Translations under genes and position numbers: made by a program
Notes under the pieces: model-generated
The model's input: the letters and a program-made list of their open reading frames with translations, nothing else
Told to the model about the DNA's origin: nothing
Database searches by the model: none
Part shown: positions 54,323 through 64,000 of the stretch, one piece after another
How the letters are laid out: each line of letters begins with the position of its first letter
Position numbering within the stretch: position 1 is the first letter of the stretch
From: Auricularia sp. M13
Taxonomy: Eukaryota; Basidiomycota; Agaricomycetes; Auriculariales; Auriculariaceae
Assembly: GCA_037042915.1 (NCBI GenBank)
Contig: CM073202.1
Location: 496,001 to 560,000, forward strand
DNA length: 64,000 nucleotides
Direction: 5' to 3'

Positions 54323-55897
54323 CGTTGCACTGAACAGAGATCCTCGGACCTAATCGCACCAGATCTCCGCAGGTTCTTTGCGGACTCAGGAGATAGGCCG
54401 TCAAACTCCGTCTATATGCGGAAAGACATCCTCCAGCAGGAGGTCAAAATCCCATGGGTTTTCAGCATTAGCTCTAGAGCTGGGGCATCTGATTCTGGGG
54501 CCAAATTACAGGAATGTAAGTCAAAAGCATAGGGACATGTTGACTTCGGCAGCCCGTCCGTCGCTCCTGTCCATACCAGTACCCACGGCATTCTGTTCAA
54601 GTTCTTGCTCATACCAAATGATGGGAAGTTCGATGAGGTCCATATCTATGGTAATTCCTGCTACCTTGGTAGTCTTAGTGTTCGATGCCGGAATCCGCAA
54701 TAGAGAACTATTTGATACGAAACGTTCCTTCTGCTGCACCTTCCTTCTATGGGCATATTCCGCGGAAAGTTGGCCATTTATGGACATACTTAATCGGTGG
54801 AATGTTGTGGTTCGACCAACGGATGCAATCGCACTTCGACATCAACCTCCACGATTGCGACTGTCTTGCTCATGCACCAGCAGTTACTACCCGTCCCTGA
54901 TTTGGATGAAATTTTGCGCTCTCAAACGCTTTTCGGTGTGCTTGTCATGCTTGAGCTTCATCAGTTCGCTCTTGTTTGGCAGTGTACACTCAGCGTGCAG
55001 CCCACTGCACCTGTTTTGCCCGTTCTTCCATGTGTTGAACAGCCAGGGAAGGCAATGACAATGAATGCAGGAGTAGGGAAGAGCCGCAGAACAAAAAGGG
55101 TGGGTGGGTGGAGTATCCCAAACGCACAAGAAAGTGAATAGAAGGGTGCAGGAGAATGGTAGGGGGAGTGGGAAGATGTATAATTGAAACACGGAAGTGA
55201 GTCACGAATACGAGTGTATCCGCGCGAAAGTGACTATCGGAACGAACGGATTGAGGCAGAGGATGTGCTAGTAGTCTTTGACACTGCACAGGCGAAGTCT
55301 ATGACTGCGTGGGAACGTGCCAAATACCAGTAACACAGGGATGAATAGGAATTCAGGATGGAGAGGGGGATGGTGCGCAAAATCGATTGTGAGATCACAC
55401 ACCGAAGGGGATTTCGAAACTGAAGCCAATGGAGATGGCTGGGTGCTGAGACTGATTGGGACTTCGAGTGCGATGAGGGACTGGGTCCTGAGGACCATTA
55501 CGAGTACGAGAACTGAGCGCCGGAGTGTGGGAAAACGTTTACGGACTTTCGGCAGCGCCGGAATGCGCGAAAACTGGGGGTGAGCCGGATTGCTAAAGAA
55601 CTAAGCTAAACTACCTATCGAATTTTATACAGGAAGGGTGCCAAGTGAGTCACAAGCTTGTTCTGAGTCATATCGAAAGTTCCATGCGATAGGAAGAGTC
55701 GAAAGTGAGTCAGGAGTCGGTCCCAAAAGCACCGCAGTTCGAGATACGCATTCGAGAGCCAATCGGAAATGATCCTGGACACTGCATGACGAAGGGGAAA
55801 GTCTGCCGATGGGTCACATGTGTGCTGCACATCAAGCTGCCGATGGGATGACGCAATTGAGCTTTCGGAATCGTTGCTGCGATCATTTTGTGATCCC
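54323..55897. other. 1.6-kb region without a recognised gene
   Basis: Frames such as 54378-55058 (+) and 54521-54787 (-) lack domains and splice logic. The stretch 55300-55600 is G/A-rich on the plus strand. The last five bases before the LTR, ATCCC (55893-55897), should be the chromovirus target duplication; its partner lies beyond the window. Confidence 0.4.
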
Positions 55898-56139
55898 TGT
55901 TAAGCCTGCTGTGCCTTGGGGGTTTGGTTGCAAGGATAGTCGAACGTCCGGGCGCAGAGAACACTCGAACGAACAACTAGAGCCTTCGGTGCGTTATTGA
56001 GCACACCGGCTACGTCGAGTAGCACGACCGAAGGGACCGCGAGCAGCAGAGGACTCAGACGAGTAAGTCGGGCGAGGGAAGAACCCAGAGGCGAAGTCGA
56101 GAGAGAGAGATAGAGCGTGCGAGGGGCACGACTATGTCG

Positions 56140-56150
56140 ATTTCGTAACT
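56140..56150 (-). promoter_or_regulatory. Self-primer sequence at the predicted RNA 5' end
   Basis: The minus strand reads AGTTACGAAAT, starting about 34 bases after the first T of the TATA box, where transcription should begin. It is exactly complementary over 11 bases to the sequence just inside the 5' LTR (63792-63802). Confidence 0.7.
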
Positions 56151-56176
56151 GGGGAGCTAGATACAGAGTCGAGGGT

Positions 56177-56184
56177 CTTTTATA
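56177..56184 (-). promoter_or_regulatory. LTR TATA box
   Basis: TATAAAAG on the minus strand, in GGTATAAAAGACC, about 34 bp ahead of the self-primer segment; the likely promoter of the genomic RNA. Confidence 0.7.
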
Positions 56185-56621
56185 CCTGGGGAGGTGATCC
56201 GATGTACTCGGAGTGTATCCTAGAGACGAAGGAGAGGGGGCCTCAGATCAATAGAGATCGTCGTCATCGGCCGATAGGATGAGTAAGAGCGAGTGGGTAA
56301 GGTATCGGGGGATCGGACGAATGACGAGAGGCGAATGACTAAGACGAGTGGAGCGAACCGGATATGAACACTATCGATACAGTAGGGACAAGGCGAGTTA
56401 GGTGGATGTATGCGAGTAGGGAGAGAAGCTAGAGAAGTGAGGGAGAGGTCTAGAGGTAGAGGACGATGAGGAGAACATATCCCGAGCATATGAACACGAG
56501 GGGAGATAAGCCAGGTATTCGGGAGCTTGGCCGAGTTGACCGAGTTGGCCGAGTGACGTAGAATGACGCCGAGTGATGCCGAGAGCACGTGGGGTCCGCG
56601 GACCGGGGCACGGGCGTAACA

Positions 56622-56636
56622 GTATCCCCCCTTTAC
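56622..56636 (-). other. Polypurine tract
   Basis: GTAAAGGGGGGATAC on the minus strand, immediately before the 3' LTR; the expected plus-strand DNA primer site. Confidence 0.85.
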
Positions 56637-56818
56637 GTCCTGAGCCCACGAAGGACTGCAGCAACGCAAGGTGAATACGAAAAATGAGATAGCACGCACT
56701 CGAGTCCGAATGGGGCCAAAAGATCGGGTCGGGTCGGAACGGGTCGGACGCAGATTAAAAGTGGTTGGGTCGGGAGTTGAATCGTCGAACCACTCTTGTC
56801 TTCTGCCCGCCGCCCACC

Positions 56819-58061
56819 ATGCCGCGATACGAATCGCTCGAGGACGTCGCCGCCGCGTACGACCGCAAGACCGTCGGCGCCGTCATGAGGTCGCTCGAGG
56901 ACGACCCGACGATGGAGGCGCTGATCGCGGCGCACGAGGACGCGAAGCGGACGCTCGGCGGCCTGCAGCAAGAGGCCGTCGACGAGGAGGACCTCGACGC
57001 GATCGAGGCGTTCAGCGCGCGCAGGCGCCAGGCGAAGGCCGAGCTGCGCCTGGCGGCGCAGCGACGCTTCGGGATGCTGGCCGAGCGCGTGGCCAAGATC
57101 GCGGCGGACGCGGGCGCCAAGGCGACGAAGAGCCAGGCGTCGCCGGCGAAGGCGCCGACCACGAGCACGAAGGCGCCGGCGAAGGACGCGAGGGAGACCG
57201 AGTCGCCGCCGAAGAAGAGGCGGGCGTTGGAGGTATGGGTCGAGCTTCCGCGATTGCGGGACGTTGCTAAGGTGCGCTTATTTTGCAGGTCGAGAGCGCG
57301 AAGACGACTCAGGCGCCGCGCAAGGTCGCGCCGAAACCCGCGCCGGTCGCGGTCGCTCGCTCGCCGTCGCTCGGGGCGGGCGAGACGCTCGAGGACGACG
57401 ACGAGGTCGAGGAGATCGCGAGCCCGGTGGCGCCGGCCACGAAGCCCAAGCCCAAGCCCAAGCCGCGCGCAGGCGGCAAGTTCACGGACAGGTGGCCGGA
57501 GGTGCCGTACGGGACGCGGTTCCCGAGTCAGGTAAGTTTTCGGTCGTTCGTGTTTTGCTCGCCGGGGCTGACATCGAGCAGTGCGAGGCCTGCGTCAAGC
57601 GCGGCGGTCCGTGCGTTCGAGCACACCGCTCGAACACTTGCACCGCGTGCAACCAGAGCCGCGGCAAGTGCACGCACTCGGGCAAGCCCTTCGTGCCGCG
57701 CGGCGAGAAGAGGGCGGCGTCGCCGAGTGCGTCGCCCGAGCGCCCCAAGAAGGTGCGGATCGTCGAGGGGACGACGCTGGGGACGAGGGCGGCCGAGGAT
57801 CGCGCGAAGACGGCCGAGCACCGCAGGGTCGTGGAGAACCACGCCCTGTGGACGAACAATTCGGTGCACAACATCGAGCGGATGTTGTACCGGATGCTGC
57901 AGTGGCAAGCGCAGCAGTTCGGCCAGTCGATCGACGAGTCGATCGACGATCCGTTTACGAGCGAGGAGGAAGAGGAGGCCGAGGAGGAGGTCGAGGAGGA
58001 GTCCGAGGAGGAGGAGGACGAGGAAGCGGTCGAGGAAGCGACCGAGGACGCGGACGAGTAG
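56819..58061 (+). CDS. Antisense spliced gene inside the retrotransposon: Zn(II)2Cys6-like protein with acidic tail
   Basis: Lies between the pol 3' end and the 3' LTR, on the strand opposite gag-pol. ATG 56819 is in a CACC-ATG context with a TATA-like ATTAAAAG ~60 bp upstream. Exons: 56819-57232, 57289-57531, 57582-58061; both introns (56 and 50 bp, GTATGG...TTTGCAG and GTAAGT...GAGCAG) are phase 0, giving 378 aa. Residues ~1-110 are charged helices, with a K/P/A-rich linker to ~215. Residues 220-249 are CX2CX6CX8CX2CX6C (C220, 223, 230, 239, 242, 249), exactly the spacing of the fungal Zn(II)2Cys6 binuclear cluster. A Lys/Arg-rich stretch follows, then about 35 residues of nearly pure Glu/Asp at the C-terminus. 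DNA binding and gene regulation are plausible inferences. It could instead act as a gag-like or RNA-binding accessory factor. No homolog was recognised by eye. Confidence 0.8.
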
Positions 58062-58183
58062 GCGATAGGGTAGAGTAGTAGCGGGTGCGACCAAAGTCGC
58101 CCAAAAAATGTAATAAATGACTGTTTCTTGGAATCGAGTGAAAAGCGAGTGAGCGAAGAGATAGCGAGTGAAAAAGCGAGTGC

Positions 58184-61100
58184 TTAAATGTTTTCGAATT
58201 TCTTGAGGATTTGCTGGAACTCTTGATAACTACCGGGAGCGCTGGGATTTGCAGCATAGAAGTCTTGAACTGCTTCTTGCGCATGTTCGAGATTTTCCGA
58301 ACCCATCTCGGTGGTCTCGGGGTCGTCGGGAGTGCCGATGTGACCGATCCAGCGAATGCGAAAACGAAGGCGCGAGTGACGATGGCGATTGTCGATGCGT
58401 ACGCTGAGTACTTCGAGCTCGTACTCCTGCTCGCCGTCGACGACGACGGGCGGAGGAGGTTCTTGACGTTGACCGGGGAATGCTTCTCGAGGGTGGGGTT
58501 CGAGTTGCGAGACGTGAAAGACCGGATGTACGCGAGCGAGGTAGTCGGGTAGGCTGAGGGTGAACGATTGCGAGCTAGGTTGATCGACGATCGGGAACGG
58601 GCCTAGGTAGCGATCGGCGAGTTTGCGAGTGGGCTGCGTCGTCTTGATGTGCTCCGAGAGGACGTAGGCCATGTCGCCGACCTTGAAGTCAGGCGGGGGA
58701 GTGCGTCGAGCATTCGCAGATGCAGTGTAACGTTTCTGAGCGGCAGCGATCTGCTCCTTCAGGACGTCCTGCAGTTCGTGGATGTCGACAGCGAAGTCGC
58801 GGGCGCGAGCAGAGGCAACGTCGCGCTCGGGGTAGACGGAGATGTTCGGGTGAAAACCCTTGTTGGCGAAGAAAGGCGAGACACCAGTCGAGTCGTTCGG
58901 GGTGTTGTTGTACGTGAACTCGGCGAGGGGAAGCAGCTCGGACCAGTTGTCCTGCTCGTAGTTGCAGTAGAGACGGAGGTACTGCTCGAGCGTCTGGTTC
59001 GTGCGTTCGACTTGACCGTTCGCCTCCGGGTGGTGACCCGAGGTGAAGTGCATGGTCATGTTGAGGAGCGAGCCGAGTGCGCGAAAGAAGCGGGAGACGA
59101 ATTCGGAGCCGCGGTCGGTAGAGACGTGCGAGGGAGCGCCATGTTTGGCGAAGACGTGGATGAGGAAGAGACGCGCGAGTTCTTCGGAGGTGATCTTGCC
59201 CTTGGTCGGGACGAAGATACCCTGCTTCGAGAGGCGATCAATAATGACGAGGATCGCGGTGTAACCGTTGGACTCAGGGAGTTGTTCGATGAAGTCCATC
59301 GAGATCGAGTCCCAGTTGCGAAGCGGAATCGGGAGCGGTTGAAGTCGACCGTACGGCTTGTGTCGTCGAGGTTTGCTGCGCCCACAGGTGACGCAGGCCT
59401 GGACGTAGGTACGAATCGAGTCGCGCAGGTCGGGCCAGTAGTACTCGCGGGCGACCATCTTGAGTGTCTTGTTCTGACCCGGATGGCCAGCGAGCGGGTG
59501 ATCGTGCTTTCGCGAAGGATACGAAGGCGACAATCGAGAGCGTTCGGTACGTAGATCCTGCCCTTGAACAGCAAGAATCCATCGTCCGAGGCCGACCAGT
59601 TGATCGCGTCATCGGTGCCGAGTTTCGAGCGAATGTCGAGAGCGAGTTCGTCCGAGTCGTACGAGGCGCGAATGTCATCCCGAATGGACTGAGTGTCCAT
59701 GATCGTGGCTGCGCGAAGGAAAGTCTCTTCAGCATACGTCGCTCGAAGGGAAGCGGCGAACTGTTCTGAAGTAAAAACGGGTCGGAAGTTCTGCGGGTTT
59801 GCGCTGGCGTAGCCACCATCCCCCCTTTTGAGATAGACGTCGTGGCGGCGAGTGAGAGCATCGGGTTTGCCGCCGAGTCGACCGGGTCGAAAGCGAATGA
59901 GGAGGTTGAAGGTAGAAAGGTACTCGGACCAGCGAGCTTGCCGACGAGTGAGCATCTTCGTGGTAGAGAAATACTCGAGGTTCTTGTGGTCCGTGACGAC
60001 GTCTATTGGGGTCTCGGCCCCTTCGAGGTAGTGTCGCCATAGTTCGAACGCCTCGAATATCGCGAGTAGCTCCTTGTCGTGCGTGTCGTAGTTGAGCTCG
60101 GTGGGAGTGAGCGTGCGCGAATGGAAAGCGACGGGGTGAACAGAGCCGTCCGGGAGGACGTGCGAGAAGATCGCCGCGATCGCGTAGTCGGAAGCGTCAG
60201 TCTCGACGACGCGAGGGAGAGCGGGATCGAAGTGGTGAAGGACGGGAGCGCAAGTGAACGCCTTCTTGAGCTCGTTGAACGCAGCGAGGCATTGCGGAGT
60301 GAAGTTCCACGTTGCGGTCTTTCGAGTGAGACGAGTGAGCGGGACGACGATATCGGAGTAGTCGTAGATGAATCGTCGATAGAAGTTCGCGAAGCCGAGG
60401 AACGACTGGATGTCGCGAACGTTGCGAGGAACGGGCCACTCGAGGAGGGTGGCAATCTTCTTCGGGTCCATGCTGATGCCCTCGGGGCTGATGATGTACC
60501 CGAGGTACTCGATGGTGTCAGCATGGAACTCGCACTTCTCGGGCTTACAGAAGAGGTCATTCTCCCGTAGCCGTCGAAGGACATCTCGAACGTGTTCCTC
60601 ATGCTTCGAGGGATCGTCCGAGTAGATGAGGATGTCGTCGAGGTAGACGGTGACCGTGACGTCGAGGAGGTCGGAGAAGATGTCGTTCATGAAGCGCTGG
60701 AAAGCGGCTGGAGCGTTCGTGAGACCGAAAGGCATGACGAGATACTCGTAGGTGCCGTAGCGCGTTCGAAAGGCAGTCTTCCACTCGTCGCCGGCCGCGA
60801 TGCGAACGTTGCTGTATCCGACACGAAGATCGAGCTTGGTGAACTTCTTGGCGGTGCGAAGGCGGTCGAGCGTGGACGAGATGAGCGGAAGCGGGTACTT
60901 GTCCTTCCGAGTGATCTTGTTGAGCCCACGATAATCGACGCATAGGCGAAGAGAACCGTCGGCCTTCTTGACGAAGAGAACCGGGGCGCCACCCGGGGAC
61001 GACGAAGAGCGAATGTGTCCTTTGCTGAGGTTATCCTGAATGTACTCCCGAAGCGCGAGTTGCTCGGGCTCGGAGAGCGAGTAGATCGGACCGGATGGGA

Positions 61101-61952
61101 GAGGCTTGCCTTCTTCCATGTCGATCTTGAGATCGTACGGCCGATGTTCAGGGAGTCGATTCGAGGCCTCCTTTGAGAAGACGTCGAGGAACTCGTGATA
61201 ACACTCGGGGATGCCTTCGCCGGTTTCCGAGGCCGGGTTGGCAGACGCAGAGCGAGCGGGCACCGATGGATCTCGAATGTAGATGGCCGAGACCATCGAG
61301 CCGCGAAGTCGACGAGAGGTGTCGAAGGCTGCGGCGCCGATGATCTTGATGTCGACGCGAGCAGCGGCCGCGCGAAGGGCGGTTTCGTCCATCGGCGGTT
61401 CGGGAGGCAGAGTACGTGGCGCGGGAGGAGGTGACGACGGAGTCGGAGGATCCGAGTCGAGCGAAAACCCAGGGACGAAACCCGAGGGATCCGAGGGCGA
61501 GACACGAGTGGGGAAAGAGATGCGGTGATGGAACCAGTCAATCCTAGGATTGTAGCGGGCCAACCAGCGGTATCCCAGCACTGCAGAGCAAGTCGGATCT
61601 AGAGTGGTGAGGAGGAAGTTGATGATCATCGAAGTTCCGCAAGGGAAGCGGACGGGAAGCGACACGTATTTGGAGATAACACCGCGATAGGAGCCGTCGA
61701 AGAGCCGAAGGCGTAGCGGTTGATCGAGAGACTTTTGAGGGAGTCGAAGACTCTCGGCGAACTGAGTATCGAGGAACTGATCTTCGGAGCCGGAGTCGAC
61801 GAGTGTGCGAAAGGATGGGACAGCGTCGGAGGAAAGGACGACGATGAGAGCGTCTTGATCGGTGAGCGCGGCAGCGTTCAACCGAGTGTAAGGCATCTTG
61901 GGCTTGACGCAGTTGGCCCTAGATGCCCGTGGGGAACTGCCCGTTAGTTTTT
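58184..61952 (-). CDS. pol: Chromovirus pol polyprotein (PR-RT-RNaseH-IN-chromodomain)
   Basis: Open in the -1 frame relative to gag from the A-rich site at ~61950. Aspartic protease: TLVDSGSEDQFL. Reverse transcriptase: LRLCVDYRGLNKIT, the AFRTRYGTYEYLVMPFGLTN block, and the catalytic YLDDILIYSDD. RNase H: VVETDASDYAIAAIFS and VTDHKNLEYF. Integrase: an HHCC zinc domain (HPLAGHPGQNKTL...CVTCGRSK), the catalytic core with SMDFIEQLP, HVSTDRGSEF and the E of HPEANGQVERTNQ. C-terminus: chromodomain, YELEVLSVRIDN...RIRWIGH...ENLEHAQEAVQDFY. A one-base offset near 59505-59512 puts the integrase and chromodomain in a different frame from PR-RT-RNaseH, so this copy as read cannot make a full polyprotein. 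A read or assembly error could mimic it. Confidence 0.92.
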
Positions 61953-62267
61953 CGCTTCCGCCGGGGCAGAAGCGGCGGCGCCCGAGGGAGCGGGAGCCGG
62001 CGTCGAGGAAGTCGCGGGTTGAGCCTTAGCGGCGCGACCCTTCGACTCGCGATTGTGAGCGGCCTTGCGGCACTCGGACGCGGTGTGGCCGGCATGGCCA
62101 CAGTAGAGGCAGAGGTTGTTATTGAGGCGACGGCGTCGTTCGGCGTCGTTGAGCTTGCCGTTCGAGTTGAGGTTCTTCGCGACGTCGTCCTTCGACTTGG
62201 TCGTGGTCTTCGAAGACGAGCGGGCCGAGGTCGAGGACTGACCCCTCGAGTTCGAGTGGTTGTTCGA

Positions 62268-62298
<31 letters not shown>

Positions 62299-63617
62299 GA
62301 GCGCGCGTTGGACTTGGTGTTCGATCGGGAGCCCGATTGAGGCGTCGCGGTCGAGGTGGTCTTCTGCGCTTTTCGGGGTTCGTTCGCGTGCTCGAGAGCT
62401 TGCTCGTCCTTATCGATCCAGTAGTTGGCGTCGATGCTAAGAGCGAGCGCAGCGAGTGGCGTCAGAGAAGCCGGGTGTTGAGCTACTTGAGCAGCGAAGA
62501 CAGATTTGATGCGGCGAGGGAGCCCGCGATAGAATTGCGAGGCGAGTGCAGCGTCGTCCCAGCCGAGCAGTTTGGCGTATTCGTCGAACTGGAGCTTGTA
62601 GCGGGCGACCTTGCCGTTGTCGGCCATTTGCAGTCGTCGAATCTTGACTTCGGCGCGTTCGCGTTCGTTCGTGACGCCGAAGGTGATCGTGAGTTCGTTC
62701 TTGAATTCGTTCCAGTCTTCGAGGAACTCGTAACCGGGAGGCGGATTCGGGACGAGAGGAACGTAGCCGCCCCACCATTCCTTCGCCCGACCCGAGAGAT
62801 AGGTCGCGGTGAAGAGAATCTTCTCGCGGGACGTCTGGTACTTCCGAGGGTTGGCGAGGAAGTAGGTTTCGCAGTCGATGAGGAATCCGCGAAGTTTGTT
62901 GGCGTTTTCGCCGTCGAATTTGTCGGGTTTGGCGGCGTCGATGCGAGAGCCGCTGTCGCGGTCGACGAAGTAGACACGAGGGACGTTGTCGTGTTGATCG
63001 TGGAATTGTCGTTCGCGATCGACGTCCGAGTCGTAGCCGTCCGACGGAGGGTCGAAGGGAGGTCCCGGGGGACCAGGAGGATCGTTACCGCCACCACCGC
63101 CCCCACCGCCCCCACCTCCGGGAGGAGGGTTCGGAGGATGCGAGCCGTGCGAGTGGTGCGAGTGGTGCGAGTGGTGCGACGAGGGCGAGGGAGCACCTCG
63201 ACGACCACCACCGCCACCGCCGCCTCCGCCGCCTCCGCCTCCACCGCCGCCACCTCCGCCGCCTCCTCCGCCACCCCCGCCGCCACGCCGGGGCGTGTTA
63301 GGGGTGCCGGATGGGAAGAAGCCGCGGAACGACGAGGAGTGCTGCGAAAAGCGAGGAGTCGAGCGAGAGCCGGTGTACGGAACGAGCGCGAGAGGGTGTC
63401 GAGAGCCGAGCGAGTGAGTCGAGGGATGCGAAGGCGATCGCGTCGTGTGACTTGAGGGAGGGTAGGAACCGCTCGGGTCCGCGCGTAGTGTGGACTGGGC
63501 CGGCGAGAAACGCGAGGTGTGAAGCGAGCCGGAGAGAGTGTGTTGCGAGAGGATTTCGTCATCATCGTTCGGCGGTTGCGAGTGCCGAGATGATCCGAAG
63601 CGGCTAGTGCCCGACAT
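61944..63617 (-). CDS. gag: Chromovirus gag
   Basis: Structural protein of the virus-like particle. First ATG of the frame at 63617 (MSGTSRFGSS), 557 aa; the frame is open further up to ~63776 but without an ATG, and an ATG at 63772 lies in another frame. N-terminal part Ser/Pro/Gly-rich with about 30 consecutive glycines (plus-strand 63201-63290), an SHH repeat and a second Gly run. The capsid-like region contains FDGENANKLRGFLIDCETYF, ATYLSGRAKEWWGGYV and FGVTNERERAEVKIRRLQMA. A CCHC knuckle, CLYCGHAGHTASEC, sits near the end. The last codons are GCG AAA AAC TAA, a candidate frameshift site into pol. Confidence 0.9.
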
Positions 63618-63791
63618 CGAGACTGATGGCGAAGGCGTAGCCGGCTGAGGAGGTTGTTGGTCGCGAAGACGAGCCTGACGACGGGCTTCGCGAAGGATAG
63701 CGTCGGGGAGTCGAGTAGAGGATGAGGTTCTTCCTGGTTTCTTCTGAGATTCTGTCGAGTCCCAAAGGCCATACAACTCGAGCGGAGCTCG

Positions 63792-63802
63792 AGTTACGAA
63801 AT
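63792..63802 (-). other. Primer-binding site of the self-priming type
   Basis: The minus strand reads ATTTCGTAACT two bases inside the 5' LTR edge. It does not start with TGG as a tRNA primer site would, and is complementary to the putative transcript start at 56140-56150 in the LTR copy. Confidence 0.65.
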
Positions 63803-63804
63803 AC

Positions 63805-64000
63805 TGTTAAGCCTGCTGTGCCTTGGGGTTTGGTTGCAAGGATAGTCGAACGTCCGGGCGCAGAGAACACTCGAACGAACAACTAGAGCCTTCGGTGCGT
63901 TATTGAGCACACCGGCTACGTCGAGTAGCACGACCGAAGGGACCGCGAGCAGCAGAGGACTCAGACGAGTAAGTCGGGCGAGGGAAGAACCCAGAGGCGA
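63805..64000 (-). repeat. 5' LTR, partial (cut by the window end)
   Basis: Matches 55898-56094 except for one base in a G-run (four G against five). The remaining ~528 bp lie beyond the window. Confidence 0.92.

Larger units (their letters stand above)
55898..56621 (-). repeat. 3' LTR (724 bp)
   Basis: Ends TGTTA...TAACA in either orientation. Its first 197 bases match 63805-64000 except for one G in a G-run. It carries the TATA box at 56177-56184 and the self-primer sequence at 56140-56150. Confidence 0.92.
55898..64000 (-). mobile_element. Ty3/Gypsy chromovirus LTR retrotransposon (right end beyond window)
   Basis: Element on the minus strand: 5' LTR from 63805 rightward (cut by the window end), self-primer PBS, gag, pol with a chromodomain, an antisense gene, a PPT and a 3' LTR at 55898-56621. 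The two LTR segments that can be compared (about 197 bp) differ by one base, a G-run indel, so insertion is recent. The domain order PR-RT-RNaseH-IN-chromodomain is that of chromoviruses. One frame offset in the integrase N-terminus makes this copy probably defective. Confidence 0.93.

Noticed and set aside
57528-58094. Minus-strand Leu/Arg-rich frame opposite the antisense gene's acidic tail
   Set aside because: A mirror of GAG/GAC-rich codons; poly-Leu/Arg composition with no independent support.
58500-58520. GGGTTCGAGTT as a tRNA B box
   Set aside because: It lies in pol coding sequence, with no matching A box or cloverleaf nearby.
63617-63772. ATG 63772 as the gag start
   Set aside because: It is in a different frame from the CCHC-containing gag; the product has no gag features. 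An ancestral indel could have separated them, but that cannot be shown here.

Overview
The window is nuclear DNA from a filamentous basidiomycete, most likely an Agaricomycete (inference). Genes are GC-rich and split by many short introns of about 50-60 bp with GT...AG ends and weak donors. The gene content fits: GNAT and APH-like paralogs, a P450, a type-B carboxylesterase, SPT2, ARP3, a CPSF6-like RRM protein, hAT transposons and a Ty3/Gypsy chromovirus. No rRNA, tRNA or CRISPR array was recognised. Exon boundaries were derived by hand from splice signals, reading frame and family motifs.

Layout. 0.8-8 kb: a GNAT acetyltransferase, an APH-like kinase gene (copy 1), an SPT2 histone-chaperone gene and APH-like copy 2. 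8.2-12.4 kb: a complete 4,295-bp hAT transposon with a nine-exon transposase gene. 13-24.4 kb: an intronless orphan protein (family copy 1), a sucrase/ferredoxin-like (AIM32-type) protein, a UbiC/chorismate-lyase-like protein, a PPR-like mitochondrial protein, a hotdog thioesterase and an F-box/LRR protein. 24.7-26.6 kb: APH-like copy 3, broken by a 539-bp hAT-type MITE. 27.2-32.4 kb: orphan family copy 2, a secreted carboxylesterase and a CPSF6-like RRM protein. 32.8-38.0 kb: a two-finger C2H2 gene split by a second copy of the same hAT element. 38-41.5 kb: gene-poor. 41.5-54.3 kb: ARP3, a Cid1-type nucleotidyltransferase with altered catalytic residues, orphan family copy 3, a P450, a non-coding element with long terminal inverted repeats, and a START-domain protein. 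55.9 kb to the window end: a chromovirus on the minus strand, with gag, pol (PR-RT-RNaseH-IN-chromodomain), a PPT, two near-identical LTRs and signs of Tf1-like self-priming. A spliced gene runs antisense between pol and the 3' LTR.

The cellular genes form no obvious pathway. The theme is recent mobile-element activity in a region of small, fast-evolving families. One hAT family accounts for two matching autonomous copies and a related MITE, and two of these three insertions interrupt genes. The strongest candidate for something undescribed is the antisense gene in the chromovirus. It encodes a perfect Zn(II)2Cys6 spacing plus a long acidic tail, and its introns can be spliced only from the antisense transcript, so they would survive retrotransposition.
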